Positions 7,118 to 15,680 of a stretch of DNA of 15,714 nucleotides are shown here, in pieces. The notes below the pieces were generated by a model. That model saw only the letters and a list, made by a program, of their open reading frames with translations, had not been told where the DNA came from and did no database searches. Position 1 is the first letter of the stretch. Each line of letters begins with the position of its first letter. This DNA is from Pluralibacter sp. UBA7423 (lineage in GTDB: Bacteria > Pseudomonadota > Gammaproteobacteria > Enterobacterales > Enterobacteriaceae), in contig DKMD01000030.1 of the NCBI GenBank assembly GCA_002470465.1, positions 1 through 15,714 of the forward strand, read 5' to 3'. The position numbers and the translations under genes are program-made.

Positions 7118-7389
7118 GGGGGCTACTTTAACAAGTTATGCCGAACACACAAGCCACCTTCCGGCCATGTGAGACAAATTCAGAACATTACCAAAACTTA
7201 AAACATTGAATTTAATGAATTAGTTAAAAATCCCGCCTGCAACTTCTCCTAAATTTCGTATAGCAACAATGGCAAATATCCTACAAAGTGCAGGGATATA
7301 GCTGACACGCAACCTGTGTGACAAACGCCGCCTTTTGCCATTGTTCAGGTATACTCCCCGGCATAGCCCGATTTTATGGAGACGCTCCT
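7118..7389. promoter_or_regulatory. Divergent intergenic region csrC/yihA
   Basis: No gene is visible. The middle (7177-7260) is AT-rich, which suits a regulator-bound region of csrC. Towards yihA, AACAATGGCAAA (7265-7276) is repeated inverted as TTTGCCATTGTT (7334-7345). A -10-like TATACT lies at 7350-7355, 34 bases before the yihA start, without a clear -35. The right arm of the repeat therefore sits in the promoter spacer, where an operator could act. Confidence 0.6.
7125..7152 (-). promoter_or_regulatory. csrC promoter
   Basis: On the minus strand TTGTGT (7152-7147), a 16-base spacer and TAAAGT (7130-7125) form a sigma-70-like promoter whose start would fall near 7117, the predicted CsrC 5' end. 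Further upstream TGTGAGACA at 7168-7176 resembles half of a UvrY (BarA/UvrY) site. UvrY is the known activator of csrC in E. coli, but the second half of the dyad is not convincing. Confidence 0.6.
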
Positions 7390-8022
7390 TTGATTAACCT
7401 GAACTATCAACAGACGCATTTTGTGCTCAGCGCGCCTGATATTCGCCATTTACCGTCCGATACCGGGATCGAAGTGGCTTTTGCCGGCCGCTCCAACGCG
7501 GGTAAATCGAGCGCCCTGAATACCCTGACCAACCAGAAAAGCCTGGCGCGTATTTCTAAAACGCCGGGTCGTACGCAGCTCATCAACCTGTTTGAAGTGG
7601 TTGAGGGAAAACGCGTTGTCGATTTACCCGGCTATGGCTACGCCGAAGTGCCGGAAGAGATGAAGCGTAAATGGCAACGAGCTCTGGGCGAATACCTGGA
7701 AAAACGCCTGTGCCTGAAGGGCCTGGTGGTGCTGATGGACATTCGCCATCCGCTGAAAGATCTCGACCAGCAGATGATCGAGTGGGCCGTTCACAGCAAC
7801 ATTGAAGTACTGGTATTGCTGACGAAAGCCGACAAGCTGGCAAGCGGGGCGCGTAAAGCGCAACTGAATATGGTGCGTGAAGCGGTGCTGGCCTTTAACG
7901 GCGACATTCAGGTCGAGGCTTTCTCGTCACTGAAGAAACTCGGTGTGGATAAACTGCGCCAAAAGCTCGATACCTGGTACAGCGAACTGGCGCCTCAGGA
8001 AGAAGAAAGCGCAGCAGAGTAA
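7390..8022 (+). CDS. yihA: Ribosome biogenesis GTP-binding protein YihA/EngB
   Basis: YihA (EngB, YsxC in Bacillus) is an essential GTPase needed for late 50S subunit assembly. From TTG 7390 the product has 210 residues, the length of the E. coli protein, and starts [20 protein letters not shown] in close agreement with it. The G motifs are G1 GRSNAGKS (33-40), G2 around T62, G3 DLPGYG (78-83), G4 TKAD (145-148) and a G5-like SSLKK. GGAG at 7378-7381 stands eight bases before the TTG. A longer form from ATG 7318 would add 24 unconserved residues across the -10 element and is rejected. A terminator follows at 8033-8055. Confidence 0.96.
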   Translation: MINLNYQQTHFVLSAPDIRHLPSDTGIEVAFAGRSNAGKSSALNTLTNQKSLARISKTPGRTQLINLFEVVEGKRVVDLPGYGYAEVPEEMKRKWQRALGEYLEKRLCLKGLVVLMDIRHPLKDLDQQMIEWAVHSNIEVLVLLTKADKLASGARKAQLNMVREAVLAFNGDIQVEAFSSLKKLGVDKLRQKLDTWYSELAPQEEESAAE

Positions 8023-8032
8023 TCCTTTTCAG

Positions 8033-8055
8033 GCGCGGACCGCTTCGCGCTTTTT
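8033..8055 (+). terminator. Rho-independent terminator after yihA
   Basis: GCGCG (8033-8037), an 8-base loop and CGCGC (8046-8050) form a GC-only stem followed by five T. It ends yihA transcription just before the convergent spf terminator. Confidence 0.75.
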
Positions 8056-8066
8056 CTTTCGCGCAA

Positions 8067-8175
8067 TAAAAAACGCCCCAGTCATAACTGACTGGGGCGG
8101 CTAAAATATTCAGCCAAATCCGATTACGTGAAGTAAAAGGTCTGAAAGATAGAACATCTTACCTCTGTACCCTAC
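8067..8175 (-). ncRNA. spf: Spot 42 regulatory RNA
   Basis: Spot 42 is an Hfq-dependent sRNA that represses galK and many other carbon-catabolism mRNAs and is itself repressed by CRP-cAMP. The minus strand from 8175 begins GTAGGGTACAGAGGTAAGAT and ends GCCCCAGTCA-GTTA-TGACTGGGGC plus a T run. The length of 109 bases and nearly every base agree with the E. coli RNA as I remember it; the visible difference is in the terminator loop. Its position between yihA and polA is also that of E. coli. The terminator stem occupies 8074-8099. Confidence 0.98.
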
Positions 8176-8182
8176 GCGAATA

Positions 8183-8267
8183 ACTCTACTCTTTTTTTCT
8201 GAGAGCGCACAGCACTTTTTGTAGTTTTTTTTCACAATTTACATAGCGATTTCCGATGACCATCACA
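8183..8267 (-). promoter_or_regulatory. spf promoter and CRP-like sites
   Basis: On the minus strand TAGAGT (8188-8183) is the -10 element, seven bases before the Spot 42 start at 8175; the -35 is poor. Two TGTGA half-sites lie upstream. One is TGTGATGGTCATCGGA (8267-8252, centre about -84), and the other is a TGTGA at 8236-8232 followed by an A-rich spacer and ACTAC (centre about -53). CRP is the known repressor of spf; which site it uses here is not decided by sequence. Poly-T tracts at 8192-8198 and 8225-8232 make the region bendable. Confidence 0.6.
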
Positions 8268-8364
8268 AAACGCTATAAGTTATGTTGCTTACTTACAAAA
8301 AATGCCATCCCAATTCGCATGGTGACTCGTACCCGAACGGCGTTTTTTTCATCAGAGCAGGCAC

Positions 8365-11157
8365 TTAGTGCGCCTCGTCCCAGTTAGCCCCGCTGCCGAC
8401 TTCCACCAGCAAAGGCACATCCAGCTTCGTGCTGTTTTCCATTAACTCATGAACCTTCTTCGACACGGCCTCCAGATCGTCTTTATGCACCTCAAAGACC
8501 AGTTCATCGTGCACCTGCATGATCATTCGCACTCGTGGCTGTTCTTTCTGAAGCCACGCATCCACGGCAATCATAGCGCGCTTGATGATATCTGCTGCCG
8601 TCCCCTGCATCGGGGCGTTAATGGCTGCGCGTTCCGCGCCTGCACGCATCGCCGCGTTGCTGGATTTGATTCCTGGCAGGTAAAGGCGACGACCTTCGAG
8701 CGTTTCAACGTAACCTTGCTCTTTTGCCTGCTCGCGGGTGCGTTCCATGTATTCACGGACGCCCGGATAGCGCTCGAAGTAGAGATCCATGTACTTCTGC
8801 GACTCTTTGCGCGGAATATTGAGCTGGCGCGACAGGCCAAACGCGCTCATGCCGTAGATCAGGCCAAAGTTGATTGCCTTCGCGCTGCGGCGCTGTTCGT
8901 TAGTGACGCTCTCAAGCGGCAGGCCAAAGACTTCCGCAGCGGTGGCACGGTGAATGTCTTTCCCTTCGGCGAAGGCGCTCAGCAGGCCCTTATCGCGGGA
9001 AAGATGCGCCATGATGCGCAGTTCAATTTGTGAATAGTCAGCGGAGACAATCAGATAATCTTTCGGCGCGATAAACGCCTGGCGAATACGACGACCTTCT
9101 TCGTTACGCACCGGAATATTTTGCAGGTTCGGATCGGTGGAGGACAAACGCCCCGTCGCCGCAACGGCCTGGTGATAAGAGGTGTGCACGCGGCCCGTTT
9201 TCTCGTTGATCATCAGCGGCAGCTTATCGGTGTAGGTCGATTTCAGTTTCGCCAGACCGCGATACTCAAGAATAACTTTCGGCAATGGGTAATCAAGCGC
9301 CAGCTCTTCGAGGACCTCTTCAGACGTGGACGGTGCGCCGCCCGGCGTCTTCTTCAGCGGCTTAATGCCCTGTTTTTCAAACAGGATTGTCTGCAGCTGT
9401 TTTGGCGAAGAGAGGTTAAACGCTTCTCCGGCAATCTCATGGGCTTTCTGTTCAAGCTCGATAAGGCGCGTCGCCAGCTCCGCCGAGTGATTATGCAGAA
9501 CGTCAGGATCGATGTTCACTCCGTTGCGCTCCACGCGTGAGAGAACCGGCACCAGCGGCATTTCGATATTCTGGAAAACGTTGAGTGGGCCTTTTTGTTT
9601 CTGTAGCTTCGGCCACATTTTCAGATGCAGCTGCAGTGTGACGTCAGCATCTTCCGCCGCATAGCGACCCGCTTCTTCCAGCGCAATCTGGTTAAAGGTG
9701 AGCTGATTTTTACCTTTGCCGGCAATTTCCTCAAAGGTGATTGTTTTGTGCTTCAGCCAGCGGTCGGAGAGGCTGTCCATATCATGACGCCCGGCCACGC
9801 TGTCGAGCGTGTAGGATTCCAGCATGGTATCGAAGGCAATACCGCGCAGCTCAATGCCATAATTGGCGAGGATCCCGCGATCGTATTTCAGGTTTTGCCC
9901 CACTTTCAGGCACTTCTCATCTTCCAGCAGCGGTTTCAGTAGTTCCAGCACGCGCTCGCGGGAAATTTGTTCCGGCGCATCAAGGTAGTCATGCGCGACA
10001 GGCACGTACGCCGCGACGCCCGGTTCTGTGGCAAAAGAGAGGCCAACCATGTTCGCGGAGACGTTGTCGAGGCTATCCGTTTCGGTATCGAAGGCGATAA
10101 CGGGCGCTTTCTTCAGTTTCTCGATCCACTGTTTAAGCGTTGCTTCATCAAGAATGGTCACATAGTTTTCAGAAGATAATGCCGTGGCTGGCTCGTCAGC
10201 TTCTTCTCCGACGGCAGCCATCGCGGCTGCCGCAGGTTTCGCTGAAGGCTTGCCGCCCTTGGCCTGCAGCCATTTTCCTTCTTCAACGTCAGTAATCCAG
10301 CGCTTAAATTCATATTGCTTAAACAGGCTTAACAGTTCGTCAGCCGTCGGGGCGGCAACTTCCAGCTGCTCACAGGTCAGCTCCAGCTCAACGTCCGTTT
10401 TAATGGTGGCAAGCTTATAGGAGAGGTATGCCATCTCCTTATTCTGCTCGAGCTTCGCAGCCATGGTTTTTGCACCACGGAACGTCAGGCCAGCAATTTT
10501 TTCCGGCTCGGCGTACAGCGTCTCCAGGCCGCCCAGCCCCTGCAGCAGCGCCTGCGCTGTTTTTTCACCCACTCCCGGCACGCCCGGGATGTTATCTGAG
10601 GAGTCGCCCATCAGCGCCAGGAAATCGATAATCAATTCCGGCGGCACGCCGTATTTGGTGACAACTTCTTCTGGCCCCAGCACCGTGTTGGTCATGGTGT
10701 TGATAAGCGTGATATTCGGCGTAACCAGCTGGGCCATATCTTTATCGCCCGTGCTGATAAGCACCGGACGGCCTGCTTTTTCCGCCTCGCGCGCCAGGGT
10801 ACCGATAACGTCATCGGCCTCTACGCCTGAAACCGCGAGCAGCGGGAGCCCCATTGCTTTCACCATCGCATGCAGCGGCTCGATCTGCGCGCGAAGATCA
10901 TCCGGCATCGGCGGGCGGTGGGATTTGTAATGTTCGAACAGTTCGTCACGGAAAGTCTTACCTTTGGCATCGAAGACCACCGCCGCATGGGTTGGTTGAT
11001 ATTGCATGATCAGGCTGCGCAGCATATTCAGCACGCCATACATGGCGCCCGTTGGTTCGCCGGCGCTGTTGGTCAGCGGGGGAAACGCGTGATATGCGCG
11101 GTAAAGATAAGAGGAGCCATCAACCAGGATGAGGGGGTTTTCTTGGATCTGAACCAT
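8365..11157 (-). CDS. polA: DNA polymerase I
   Basis: PolA fills gaps, removes RNA primers from Okazaki fragments and serves in repair. The product has 930 residues (E. coli 928); the two extra fall in the Ala-rich linker at about 300-330. The 5' nuclease domain (1 to about 290) has [33 protein letters not shown] and [14 protein letters not shown]. The 3'-5' exonuclease domain has FDTETDS, with D357 and E359. The polymerase domain has [13 protein letters not shown], motif A DYSQIELR, the O-helix [14 protein letters not shown] and motif [11 protein letters not shown]. All catalytic motifs are intact. The ATG at 11157 has a weak CGGA upstream. spf lies downstream in the same direction, as in E. 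coli. Confidence 0.99.
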   Translation of the reverse strand: MVQIQENPLILVDGSSYLYRAYHAFPPLTNSAGEPTGAMYGVLNMLRSLIMQYQPTHAAVVFDAKGKTFRDELFEHYKSHRPPMPDDLRAQIEPLHAMVKAMGLPLLAVSGVEADDVIGTLAREAEKAGRPVLISTGDKDMAQLVTPNITLINTMTNTVLGPEEVVTKYGVPPELIIDFLALMGDSSDNIPGVPGVGEKTAQALLQGLGGLETLYAEPEKIAGLTFRGAKTMAAKLEQNKEMAYLSYKLATIKTDVELELTCEQLEVAAPTADELLSLFKQYEFKRWITDVEEGKWLQAKGGKPSAKPAAAAMAAVGEEADEPATALSSENYVTILDEATLKQWIEKLKKAPVIAFDTETDSLDNVSANMVGLSFATEPGVAAYVPVAHDYLDAPEQISRERVLELLKPLLEDEKCLKVGQNLKYDRGILANYGIELRGIAFDTMLESYTLDSVAGRHDMDSLSDRWLKHKTITFEEIAGKGKNQLTFNQIALEEAGRYAAEDADVTLQLHLKMWPKLQKQKGPLNVFQNIEMPLVPVLSRVERNGVNIDPDVLHNHSAELATRLIELEQKAHEIAGEAFNLSSPKQLQTILFEKQGIKPLKKTPGGAPSTSEEVLEELALDYPLPKVILEYRGLAKLKSTYTDKLPLMINEKTGRVHTSYHQAVAATGRLSSTDPNLQNIPVRNEEGRRIRQAFIAPKDYLIVSADYSQIELRIMAHLSRDKGLLSAFAEGKDIHRATAAEVFGLPLESVTNEQRRSAKAINFGLIYGMSAFGLSRQLNIPRKESQKYMDLYFERYPGVREYMERTREQAKEQGYVETLEGRRLYLPGIKSSNAAMRAGAERAAINAPMQGTAADIIKRAMIAVDAWLQKEQPRVRMIMQVHDELVFEVHKDDLEAVSKKVHELMENSTKLDVPLLVEVGSGANWDEAH

Positions 11158-11537
11158 AATTTCCGTGCCTGTTTATCAGATTAGGGGTAAAGGATGCCAC
11201 AGACAGAGCTAAAACTTGAGTTTTTCACCCGCTTTGCCACAAAAGATTTGTTGATCCCCGGGATCGCTCGCACATCCAATCTGTGGATAAGTTTGTGAAT
11301 AGATTTATTCCACCGAATAAATTGCGATCGCCCTTAGCGCGATGTAACAATAATAACCTTATTTTTCATTGCATTAATTAAGATCCGCAGCATTCAGTGT
11401 ATTGCTGGTGACAATTTGTGCCATGTGGATATAACTAAACGTTATTTTCTGTTCTTTCAGGCCCCGTCATTAAGTCCGATTTCTGATAAAATCAGCGCCT
11501 TGCGCCTGCGTAACCCGCGCTTTATACAATTAACCAG
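11158..11537. promoter_or_regulatory. polA/yihG divergent control region with DnaA-box matches
   Basis: These 380 bases hold no convincing gene. TGTGGATAA at 11282-11290 is a perfect DnaA box (TTATCCACA on the minus strand), about 125 bases before the polA start, and TGTGGATAT at 11424-11432 matches 8 of 9. DnaA has been reported to stimulate polA in E. coli, so the boxes may be functional. GATCCC-C-GGGATC at 11253-11265 is a short dyad with two Dam sites. Nearest polA, the minus strand reads TAATCTGATAAACAGG, containing a possible -10 (TAATCT). An extended -10 for yihG is listed separately. Confidence 0.65.
11484..11492 (+). promoter_or_regulatory. Extended -10 promoter candidate for yihG
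   Basis: TGATAAAAT is an extended -10 (TGn plus TAAAAT, 5 of 6). The -35 at 17-base spacing (CCGTCA, 11464-11469) matches only 3 of 6, as is common with extended -10 promoters. A start near 11499 would leave a leader of about 40 bases. Confidence 0.45.
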
Positions 11538-12452
11538 TTGAATAAATTCATTATGTCGAGATTACTCGCTGCGATAACGCTTATTTTGAGTATCGCACTT
11601 ACCATTGTCGTCACCATTGCTTGTTCCGTGCCCATCATTCTGGCCGGAATAATCAAACTGTTGCTCCCGATCCCGGTGGTGTGGCGATCCGTCTCCGCAT
11701 TTTGCAATCTGATGATGTACTGCTGGTGTTCTGGCCTGGCCCTGTTGCTGCACCTCAATCCGTGGCTGAAATGGGATGTTGAGGGTCTGGAAGGGCTGAG
11801 TAAGAAAAACTGGTATCTGCTTATCTGTAATCACCACAGCTGGGCGGATATCGTGGTGCTGTGCGTACTGTTTCGCAAACACATCCCGATGAATAAATAT
11901 TTCCTCAAGCAGCAGCTGGCGTGGGTACCGTTCATCGGACTGGCCTGTTGGGCGCTGGATATGCCGTTTATGCGGCGCTATTCGCGCAGCTATTTGATTC
12001 GCCATCCGGAGCGCCGCGGCAAGGATGTGGAAACAACACGTCTCTCCTGCGAGAAATTCCGTAAACACCCGACAACCATCGTGAATTTTGTCGAAGGCTC
12101 CCGCTTTACCGAGGAAAAACGCCTGCAAACGCGTTCACCTTATCAACATTTGCTGCCGCCGAAGGCTGCCGGTATTGCGATGGCGCTGAACGTGCTGGGT
12201 AGCCAGTTTGATAAGCTGATGAACGTAACGCTCTGCTATCCAGAAAACGATCGCACGCCGTTCTTCGATATGCTAAGCGGCAAGTTAACCCGAATTGTCG
12301 TACGTGTGGATCTGGTACCCATTGCGGAAGAACTGCACGGTGATTACGTGAACGATAAGAACTTTAAGCGTGCTTTCCAGCTGTGGCTGAATACGCTATG
12401 GGCAGAGAAAGATAAGCAAATAGAGGCGATAAAAGCGGAATTCAGCAGATAG
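11538..12452 (+). CDS. yihG: Lysophospholipid acyltransferase YihG
   Basis: YihG is an inner-membrane acyltransferase of the PlsC family that can acylate 1-acyl-glycerol-3-phosphate and influences membrane fatty-acid composition. The product has 304 residues (E. coli 310). Two hydrophobic stretches, about 8-48 and 56-72, should anchor it. The catalytic motif is NHHSWAD (98-104, H-X4-D), and EGSR at 186-189 is the second family motif. The start is uncertain. TTG 11538 gives LNKFIM before the first ATG (11553), and E. coli YihG also has LNKFIM there, so translation probably begins at or before 11538. No good Shine-Dalgarno precedes either codon. ATG 11553 is the alternative (299 residues). Confidence 0.9.
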   Translation: MNKFIMSRLLAAITLILSIALTIVVTIACSVPIILAGIIKLLLPIPVVWRSVSAFCNLMMYCWCSGLALLLHLNPWLKWDVEGLEGLSKKNWYLLICNHHSWADIVVLCVLFRKHIPMNKYFLKQQLAWVPFIGLACWALDMPFMRRYSRSYLIRHPERRGKDVETTRLSCEKFRKHPTTIVNFVEGSRFTEEKRLQTRSPYQHLLPPKAAGIAMALNVLGSQFDKLMNVTLCYPENDRTPFFDMLSGKLTRIVVRVDLVPIAEELHGDYVNDKNFKRAFQLWLNTLWAEKDKQIEAIKAEFSR

Positions 12453-12503
12453 TAGATTTCTGCGAGGAGGGCTGTTTGTTGTTTGTCAGAGGGCCCCAAA
12501 GAA

Positions 12504-12530
12504 AAAACGCCGGTCATTAACCGGCGTTTT
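12504..12530. terminator. Bidirectional terminator between yihG and dsbA
   Basis: AAAACGCCGG (12504-12513), a 7-base loop and CCGGCGTTTT (12521-12530) form a perfect 10-bp dyad with T runs on both strands. It serves plus-strand yihG and minus-strand dsbA. Confidence 0.93.
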
Positions 12531-12534
12531 GTTT

Positions 12535-13158
12535 TTATTTCTTCTCAACCAGTTGCTTCACGGTATCGGCATACTGCTGCACGAACACGTCCATATTGCT
12601 GGTGTCCATGCCCTGCGGGTTCAGCTGATATTTACCATTAACGTACATCGCTGGAACACCCTGCAGCTGCAGATCCGCCGCCGCTTTTTCCTGCTGGGCA
12701 ACGAGAGATTTCACCACGAAGCTGTTCCACGCCGCATCATAGTCTTCACCTTTCACGCCTGCATCGACAAAGACCTGGCGGATGTCAGCGACAGTCTGCA
12801 CGGTCTGGGTTTTCTGTACGGCTTCAAACATAGGCGCGGTGATCTTATCTTCTACGCCCAGCGCCATCGCGACCGCCCATGCCTGCGTCAGGTCTTTACC
12901 CAACGGACCGAGGAACTCAACATGGTACTTCGTCATTTTGGTGCCTTCAGGCAGCTTCTGCTTCACCGTATCGGACACGTGCAGCACGCGCTCAAACTCA
13001 TAGCAGTGCGGGCAGTAGAACGAGAAGAACTCGAGTACCTGTGGCTCACCCGCAACAGGCTTCTCAAGCGTGGAATACTGCTTACCGTCAGTGATCTGCG
13101 CCGCGGAAGCGCTGAATGCCAGAATCATTCCTGCCAGCGCCAGAAAAATCTTTTTCAT
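12535..13158 (-). CDS. dsbA: Periplasmic thiol:disulfide oxidoreductase DsbA
   Basis: DsbA introduces disulfide bonds into exported proteins and is reoxidised by DsbB. The precursor has 207 residues (E. coli 208). The N-terminus [19 protein letters not shown] is a Sec signal peptide with cleavage after A19, so the mature protein starts [10 protein letters not shown]. The thioredoxin fold carries the CPHC active site (C49-C52 of the precursor) and the cis-proline motif GVPAMYVNG (P169). GGAGAG precedes the ATG. It lies 26 bases after srkA on the same strand and is likely transcribed both with srkA under Cpx control and from a promoter inside srkA, as known in E. coli. Confidence 0.98.
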   Translation of the reverse strand: MKKIFLALAGMILAFSASAAQITDGKQYSTLEKPVAGEPQVLEFFSFYCPHCYEFERVLHVSDTVKQKLPEGTKMTKYHVEFLGPLGKDLTQAWAVAMALGVEDKITAPMFEAVQKTQTVQTVADIRQVFVDAGVKGEDYDAAWNSFVVKSLVAQQEKAAADLQLQGVPAMYVNGKYQLNPQGMDTSNMDVFVQQYADTVKQLVEKK

Positions 13159-13184
13159 TTTTAACTCTCTCCTGAAAATGTCTG

Positions 13185-14171
13185 TTAATACATCGGCGTT
13201 AATTGTAATGGAGGTTCCTGAAGGATTCTGACCTGTTCCAGGAACGTATGGCTTTGCCTGCGCCAGTTATCTTCCTCGGCAAGCCAGGGAAAATTAACCG
13301 GGAAAGCAGGATCTTCCCAGCGACGGATTATCCATGCCAGGTAATAAACCATGCGCATGGCGCGCAGTGGTTCGATGAGAGAGAGCTCAGCGGCGTCAAA
13401 GGCGCTGAACTCTTCATATGCTTCGAGAATAATATCCAACTGCATCAGGCGCTCGGCGCGATCGCCGTGCAGCAACATCCACAGATCCTGTACGGCAGGA
13501 CCATTGCGGGCATCATCCAGATCGACAAACAGCGGCCCGTCGCGCCAGAGAATATTACCGGCATGACAGTCGCCATGAAGACGCAGGGAGGCAAACCGGG
13601 TGTGCCACTGCTGCATGACGGCATCGATAAGCTTATCGGCAGCGGCGAGAAATTCAGCCTTCAGTGAACCAGGGATCAGGGAGGTGTTTTCAAAAATCAG
13701 CCGGGGTTCCAGCAAATACTCCTGGATGCCCATATCCGGGCGTGCGGCAAAGCGCTTCTTGCGGCCCGTCTGATGCAGACGACCCAGATAGCGACCAACC
13801 CATTCCATCTGGTCCAGATTATCGGGTTCAAACTGGCGGCCTCCGACGCTCGGAAAGACGGCAAAGGAAAATCCCTGCTGGGTCAGCAGCGTTTCACCGT
13901 CAAAAGCGAGGGGGGCAGCAACGGGAACATCGTCGCCCTGTAGCTCAAGCGCAAACTGATGCTCTTCACGAATTTGCTCCGCCGACCAACGCTGCGGACG
14001 ATAGAATTTGACGACGAAACGACGCCGGTCTTCATCCTGAAACTGCCAGACGCGATTCTCATAGCTATTGAGCGGCGTCAGACCCGAATCCACCCGAATG
14101 CCCTGATCAAAAAGGGCATCCATGATGGTATCCGGGTGAAGGGTCTGGAAAGTAAAAGCCTTATCGTTCAT
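13185..14171 (-). CDS. srkA: Stress response kinase A (YihE)
   Basis: SrkA (YihE, RdoA) is a cytoplasmic Ser/Thr kinase with a choline-kinase/APH fold, which protects cells during Cpx envelope stress and counters MazEF-type death. The product from ATG 14171 has 328 residues, as in E. coli, and starts [20 protein letters not shown]. Visible motifs are FVVKFYRP (K55), the catalytic loop [12 protein letters not shown] (D201, N206) and FVDLDDA with metal-binding D217. An upstream in-frame ATG (14234) would add 21 unconserved residues running back over the promoter, so it was rejected. A CpxR-box-like sequence lies at 14237-14251. dsbA follows. Confidence 0.96.
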   Translation of the reverse strand: MNDKAFTFQTLHPDTIMDALFDQGIRVDSGLTPLNSYENRVWQFQDEDRRRFVVKFYRPQRWSAEQIREEHQFALELQGDDVPVAAPLAFDGETLLTQQGFSFAVFPSVGGRQFEPDNLDQMEWVGRYLGRLHQTGRKKRFAARPDMGIQEYLLEPRLIFENTSLIPGSLKAEFLAAADKLIDAVMQQWHTRFASLRLHGDCHAGNILWRDGPLFVDLDDARNGPAVQDLWMLLHGDRAERLMQLDIILEAYEEFSAFDAAELSLIEPLRAMRMVYYLAWIIRRWEDPAFPVNFPWLAEEDNWRRQSHTFLEQVRILQEPPLQLTPMY

Positions 14172-14236
14172 CCGATTATCCGGAAATAACTGCGAATAAT
14201 TCAGGATATCATTTCGCAGCCTTTTCGGTGGCACCG

Positions 14237-14251
14237 CTTACAAGCTTTTAC
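14237..14251 (-). promoter_or_regulatory. CpxR box upstream of srkA-dsbA
   Basis: On the minus strand GTAAA-AGCTT-GTAAG matches the CpxR-P consensus GTAAA-N5-GTAAA at 9 of 10 core bases. It overlaps the yihD stop codon and lies 66-80 bases before the srkA start. The srkA-dsbA operon is a known Cpx regulon member in E. coli. A -10 candidate, TATCCT at 14208-14203, lies 28 bases further down. Confidence 0.8.
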
Positions 14252-14517
14252 TCTTTAATTACGCCACGAGCACGGAGCAGCGCGGTTTTGAAATCGTCTT
14301 CATAATCTTTCTGAATCCCAGGGATCACCGCATCTTTTGCTGAATCGCGCATTTTAAGATGGTAAATCAGGATATCGTCGGAAAGATCCGTCAGCTCGCC
14401 GTCAAAACCTGACTCCTTCGCCAGTTTCTGTAAGAATTGCATCAGATTCAGCTCTGGCTCTTTTTGCCAGGCTGGCTGGAGGAGTTCAATCACTTCATTC
14501 AGACGTTTACATTTCAT
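14248..14517 (-). CDS. yihD: YihD family protein (DUF1040)
   Basis: YihD is a small conserved cytoplasmic protein of unknown function. The product has 89 residues, the same as E. coli, and is close to identical along its length ([20 protein letters not shown] at the start, [10 protein letters not shown] at the end). No signal peptide, membrane segment or catalytic motif is seen; it appears all-helical. AAGGAG lies seven bases before the ATG at 14517. It is separated from srkA by the Cpx-controlled promoter and diverges from mobA across 69 bases. Confidence 0.95.
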   Translation of the reverse strand: MKCKRLNEVIELLQPAWQKEPELNLMQFLQKLAKESGFDGELTDLSDDILIYHLKMRDSAKDAVIPGIQKDYEDDFKTALLRARGVIKE

Positions 14518-14586
14518 TCATTTGCTCCTTACGCTTAACCATCACACGTTAGCAGGGTCAAACCCACAATAAAAGAGGCGATATTC

Positions 14587-15171
14587 GTGAATCAGCAGCC
14601 AGAAATCACTGGCATCATTCTGGCGGGCGGCAAGGCAAGTCGGATGGGTGGCCTGGACAAAGGATTACAGGAACTTAACGGCATCCCGCTTTGGCGGCAC
14701 GTCGCCAGAACGCTCGCGGCACAAACCAGCAGACTTGCGATCAGCGCCAACCGTTCGCTGGATAGCTGGCGTGCCAGCGGCTATGAAGTAATTCAGGACG
14801 CATTGCCCGATTTTCCAGGCCCGCTTGCCGGGATGCTCTCTGCGATGAAGCACTCTACGGATGAGTGGTTCCTGTTTTGTCCCTGTGACACACCGTTTAT
14901 CCCAACAAATCTTGCAGAACGCTTTCTTCAGTATAAAACCGACGCTCAGGTAGTTTGGGCCTTTGACGGCGAGAGAGATCATCCTGCAATTTCGCTCGTT
15001 AATCGCAGCGTAATCCCCACACTGGAAGCCTACCTTGAGTCCGGCGAACGCCGGGTGATGGTATTTCTGCAGCAATGTGGCGGCCATCGCGTTGATTTTA
15101 GCGACATGAAATCGGCATTTATCAACGTGAATACTTTAGTGGATTTGCAGAATATGCAGGTGAAGTCATGA
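14587..15171 (+). CDS. mobA: Molybdenum cofactor guanylyltransferase
   Basis: MobA transfers GMP from GTP to molybdopterin-Mo, giving the MGD cofactor of DMSO-reductase-family enzymes such as nitrate reductase and formate dehydrogenase. The product has 194 residues, as in E. coli. The nucleotidyltransferase signature is [11 protein letters not shown] (12-22) with K25. GPLAG (78-82) and PCDTPFIP with magnesium-binding D101 follow, and GERDHPAI and GERRVMVF are conserved. The start is GTG 14587, preceded by AGAGG; the family N-terminus aligns there and no ATG is available. The TGA overlaps the mobB ATG by four bases. Confidence 0.97.
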   Translation: MNQQPEITGIILAGGKASRMGGLDKGLQELNGIPLWRHVARTLAAQTSRLAISANRSLDSWRASGYEVIQDALPDFPGPLAGMLSAMKHSTDEWFLFCPCDTPFIPTNLAERFLQYKTDAQVVWAFDGERDHPAISLVNRSVIPTLEAYLESGERRVMVFLQQCGGHRVDFSDMKSAFINVNTLVDLQNMQVKS

Positions 15172-15674
15172 TTCCTGTTCTGGCGATTGCTGCATGGAGT
15201 GGTACCGGGAAAACCACGCTGCTTAAGCGACTTATTCCCGAACTGTGCTCACGTGGCATACGACCAGGGCTAATCAAGCACACGCACCATCGGATGGACG
15301 TCGATACGCCAGGCAAAGACAGCTACGAATTACGTAAGGCAGGCGCAGCGCAAACTCTGGTGGCCAGCACGGAGCGCTGGGCATTGATGACGGAAACACC
15401 TCAGGCCGAAGAACTCGATCTGGATTATCTCGTGAGCAGGATGGATTTGTCGAAACTGGATCTTATTCTGGTTGAAGGATTTAAGCACGAGTCTGTCGCG
15501 AAGATCTTGCTGTTCAGAGAAGGCACTACGCATAGCATTGAAGAGCTGTGCATCGACGAACATGTGATTGCGGTCGCCAGTGATGTGCCTGTTGATATCG
15601 AGCATCGCCTACTTGATATTAACAATATCAAAGAGATAGCTGACTTTGTTGAATTTTGGATGACCGCGAAATAA
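15168..15674 (+). CDS. mobB: Molybdopterin-guanine dinucleotide biosynthesis GTPase MobB
   Basis: MobB is a GTP-binding partner of MobA in the last step of Mo-bisMGD formation; it enhances but is not essential for the reaction in E. coli. The product has 168 residues (E. coli about 175, with a longer N-terminus). Walker A is [10 protein letters not shown] (8-17), with Ala where many P-loops have Gly, as in E. coli. GLIKHTHH (34-41) and Walker [11 protein letters not shown] (98-107) follow. The ATG overlaps the mobA stop (ATGA), indicating translational coupling. The last quarter (about 15540-15674) is slightly AT-richer than its neighbours. Confidence 0.96.
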   Translation: MIPVLAIAAWSGTGKTTLLKRLIPELCSRGIRPGLIKHTHHRMDVDTPGKDSYELRKAGAAQTLVASTERWALMTETPQAEELDLDYLVSRMDLSKLDLILVEGFKHESVAKILLFREGTTHSIEELCIDEHVIAVASDVPVDIEHRLLDINNIKEIADFVEFWMTAK

Positions 15675-15680
15675 AGGTAA

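Noticed and set aside
7168..7176. TGTGAGACA as a full UvrY binding site
   Set aside because: Only one half of the dyad is recognisable, so it is mentioned as a possible half-site but not called a feature.
7318..7389. Longer yihA reading frame from ATG 7318
   Set aside because: It would add 24 residues absent from the family and be translated across the -10 element. TTG 7390 has a well-placed ribosome site and gives the 210-residue family length.
8067..8175. Possible short peptide ORF inside Spot 42
   Set aside because: Spot 42 is an established untranslated sRNA; the match is to the RNA, and no ribosome site supports translation.
8281..8364. Terminator for polA downstream of its stop
   Set aside because: T runs are present (minus strand near 8298-8303), but only about 4-bp stems can be formed; not strong enough to call.
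14172..14234. Longer srkA reading frame from ATG 14234
   Set aside because: Adds 21 unconserved residues overlapping the promoter region; ATG 14171 gives the 328-residue family length.
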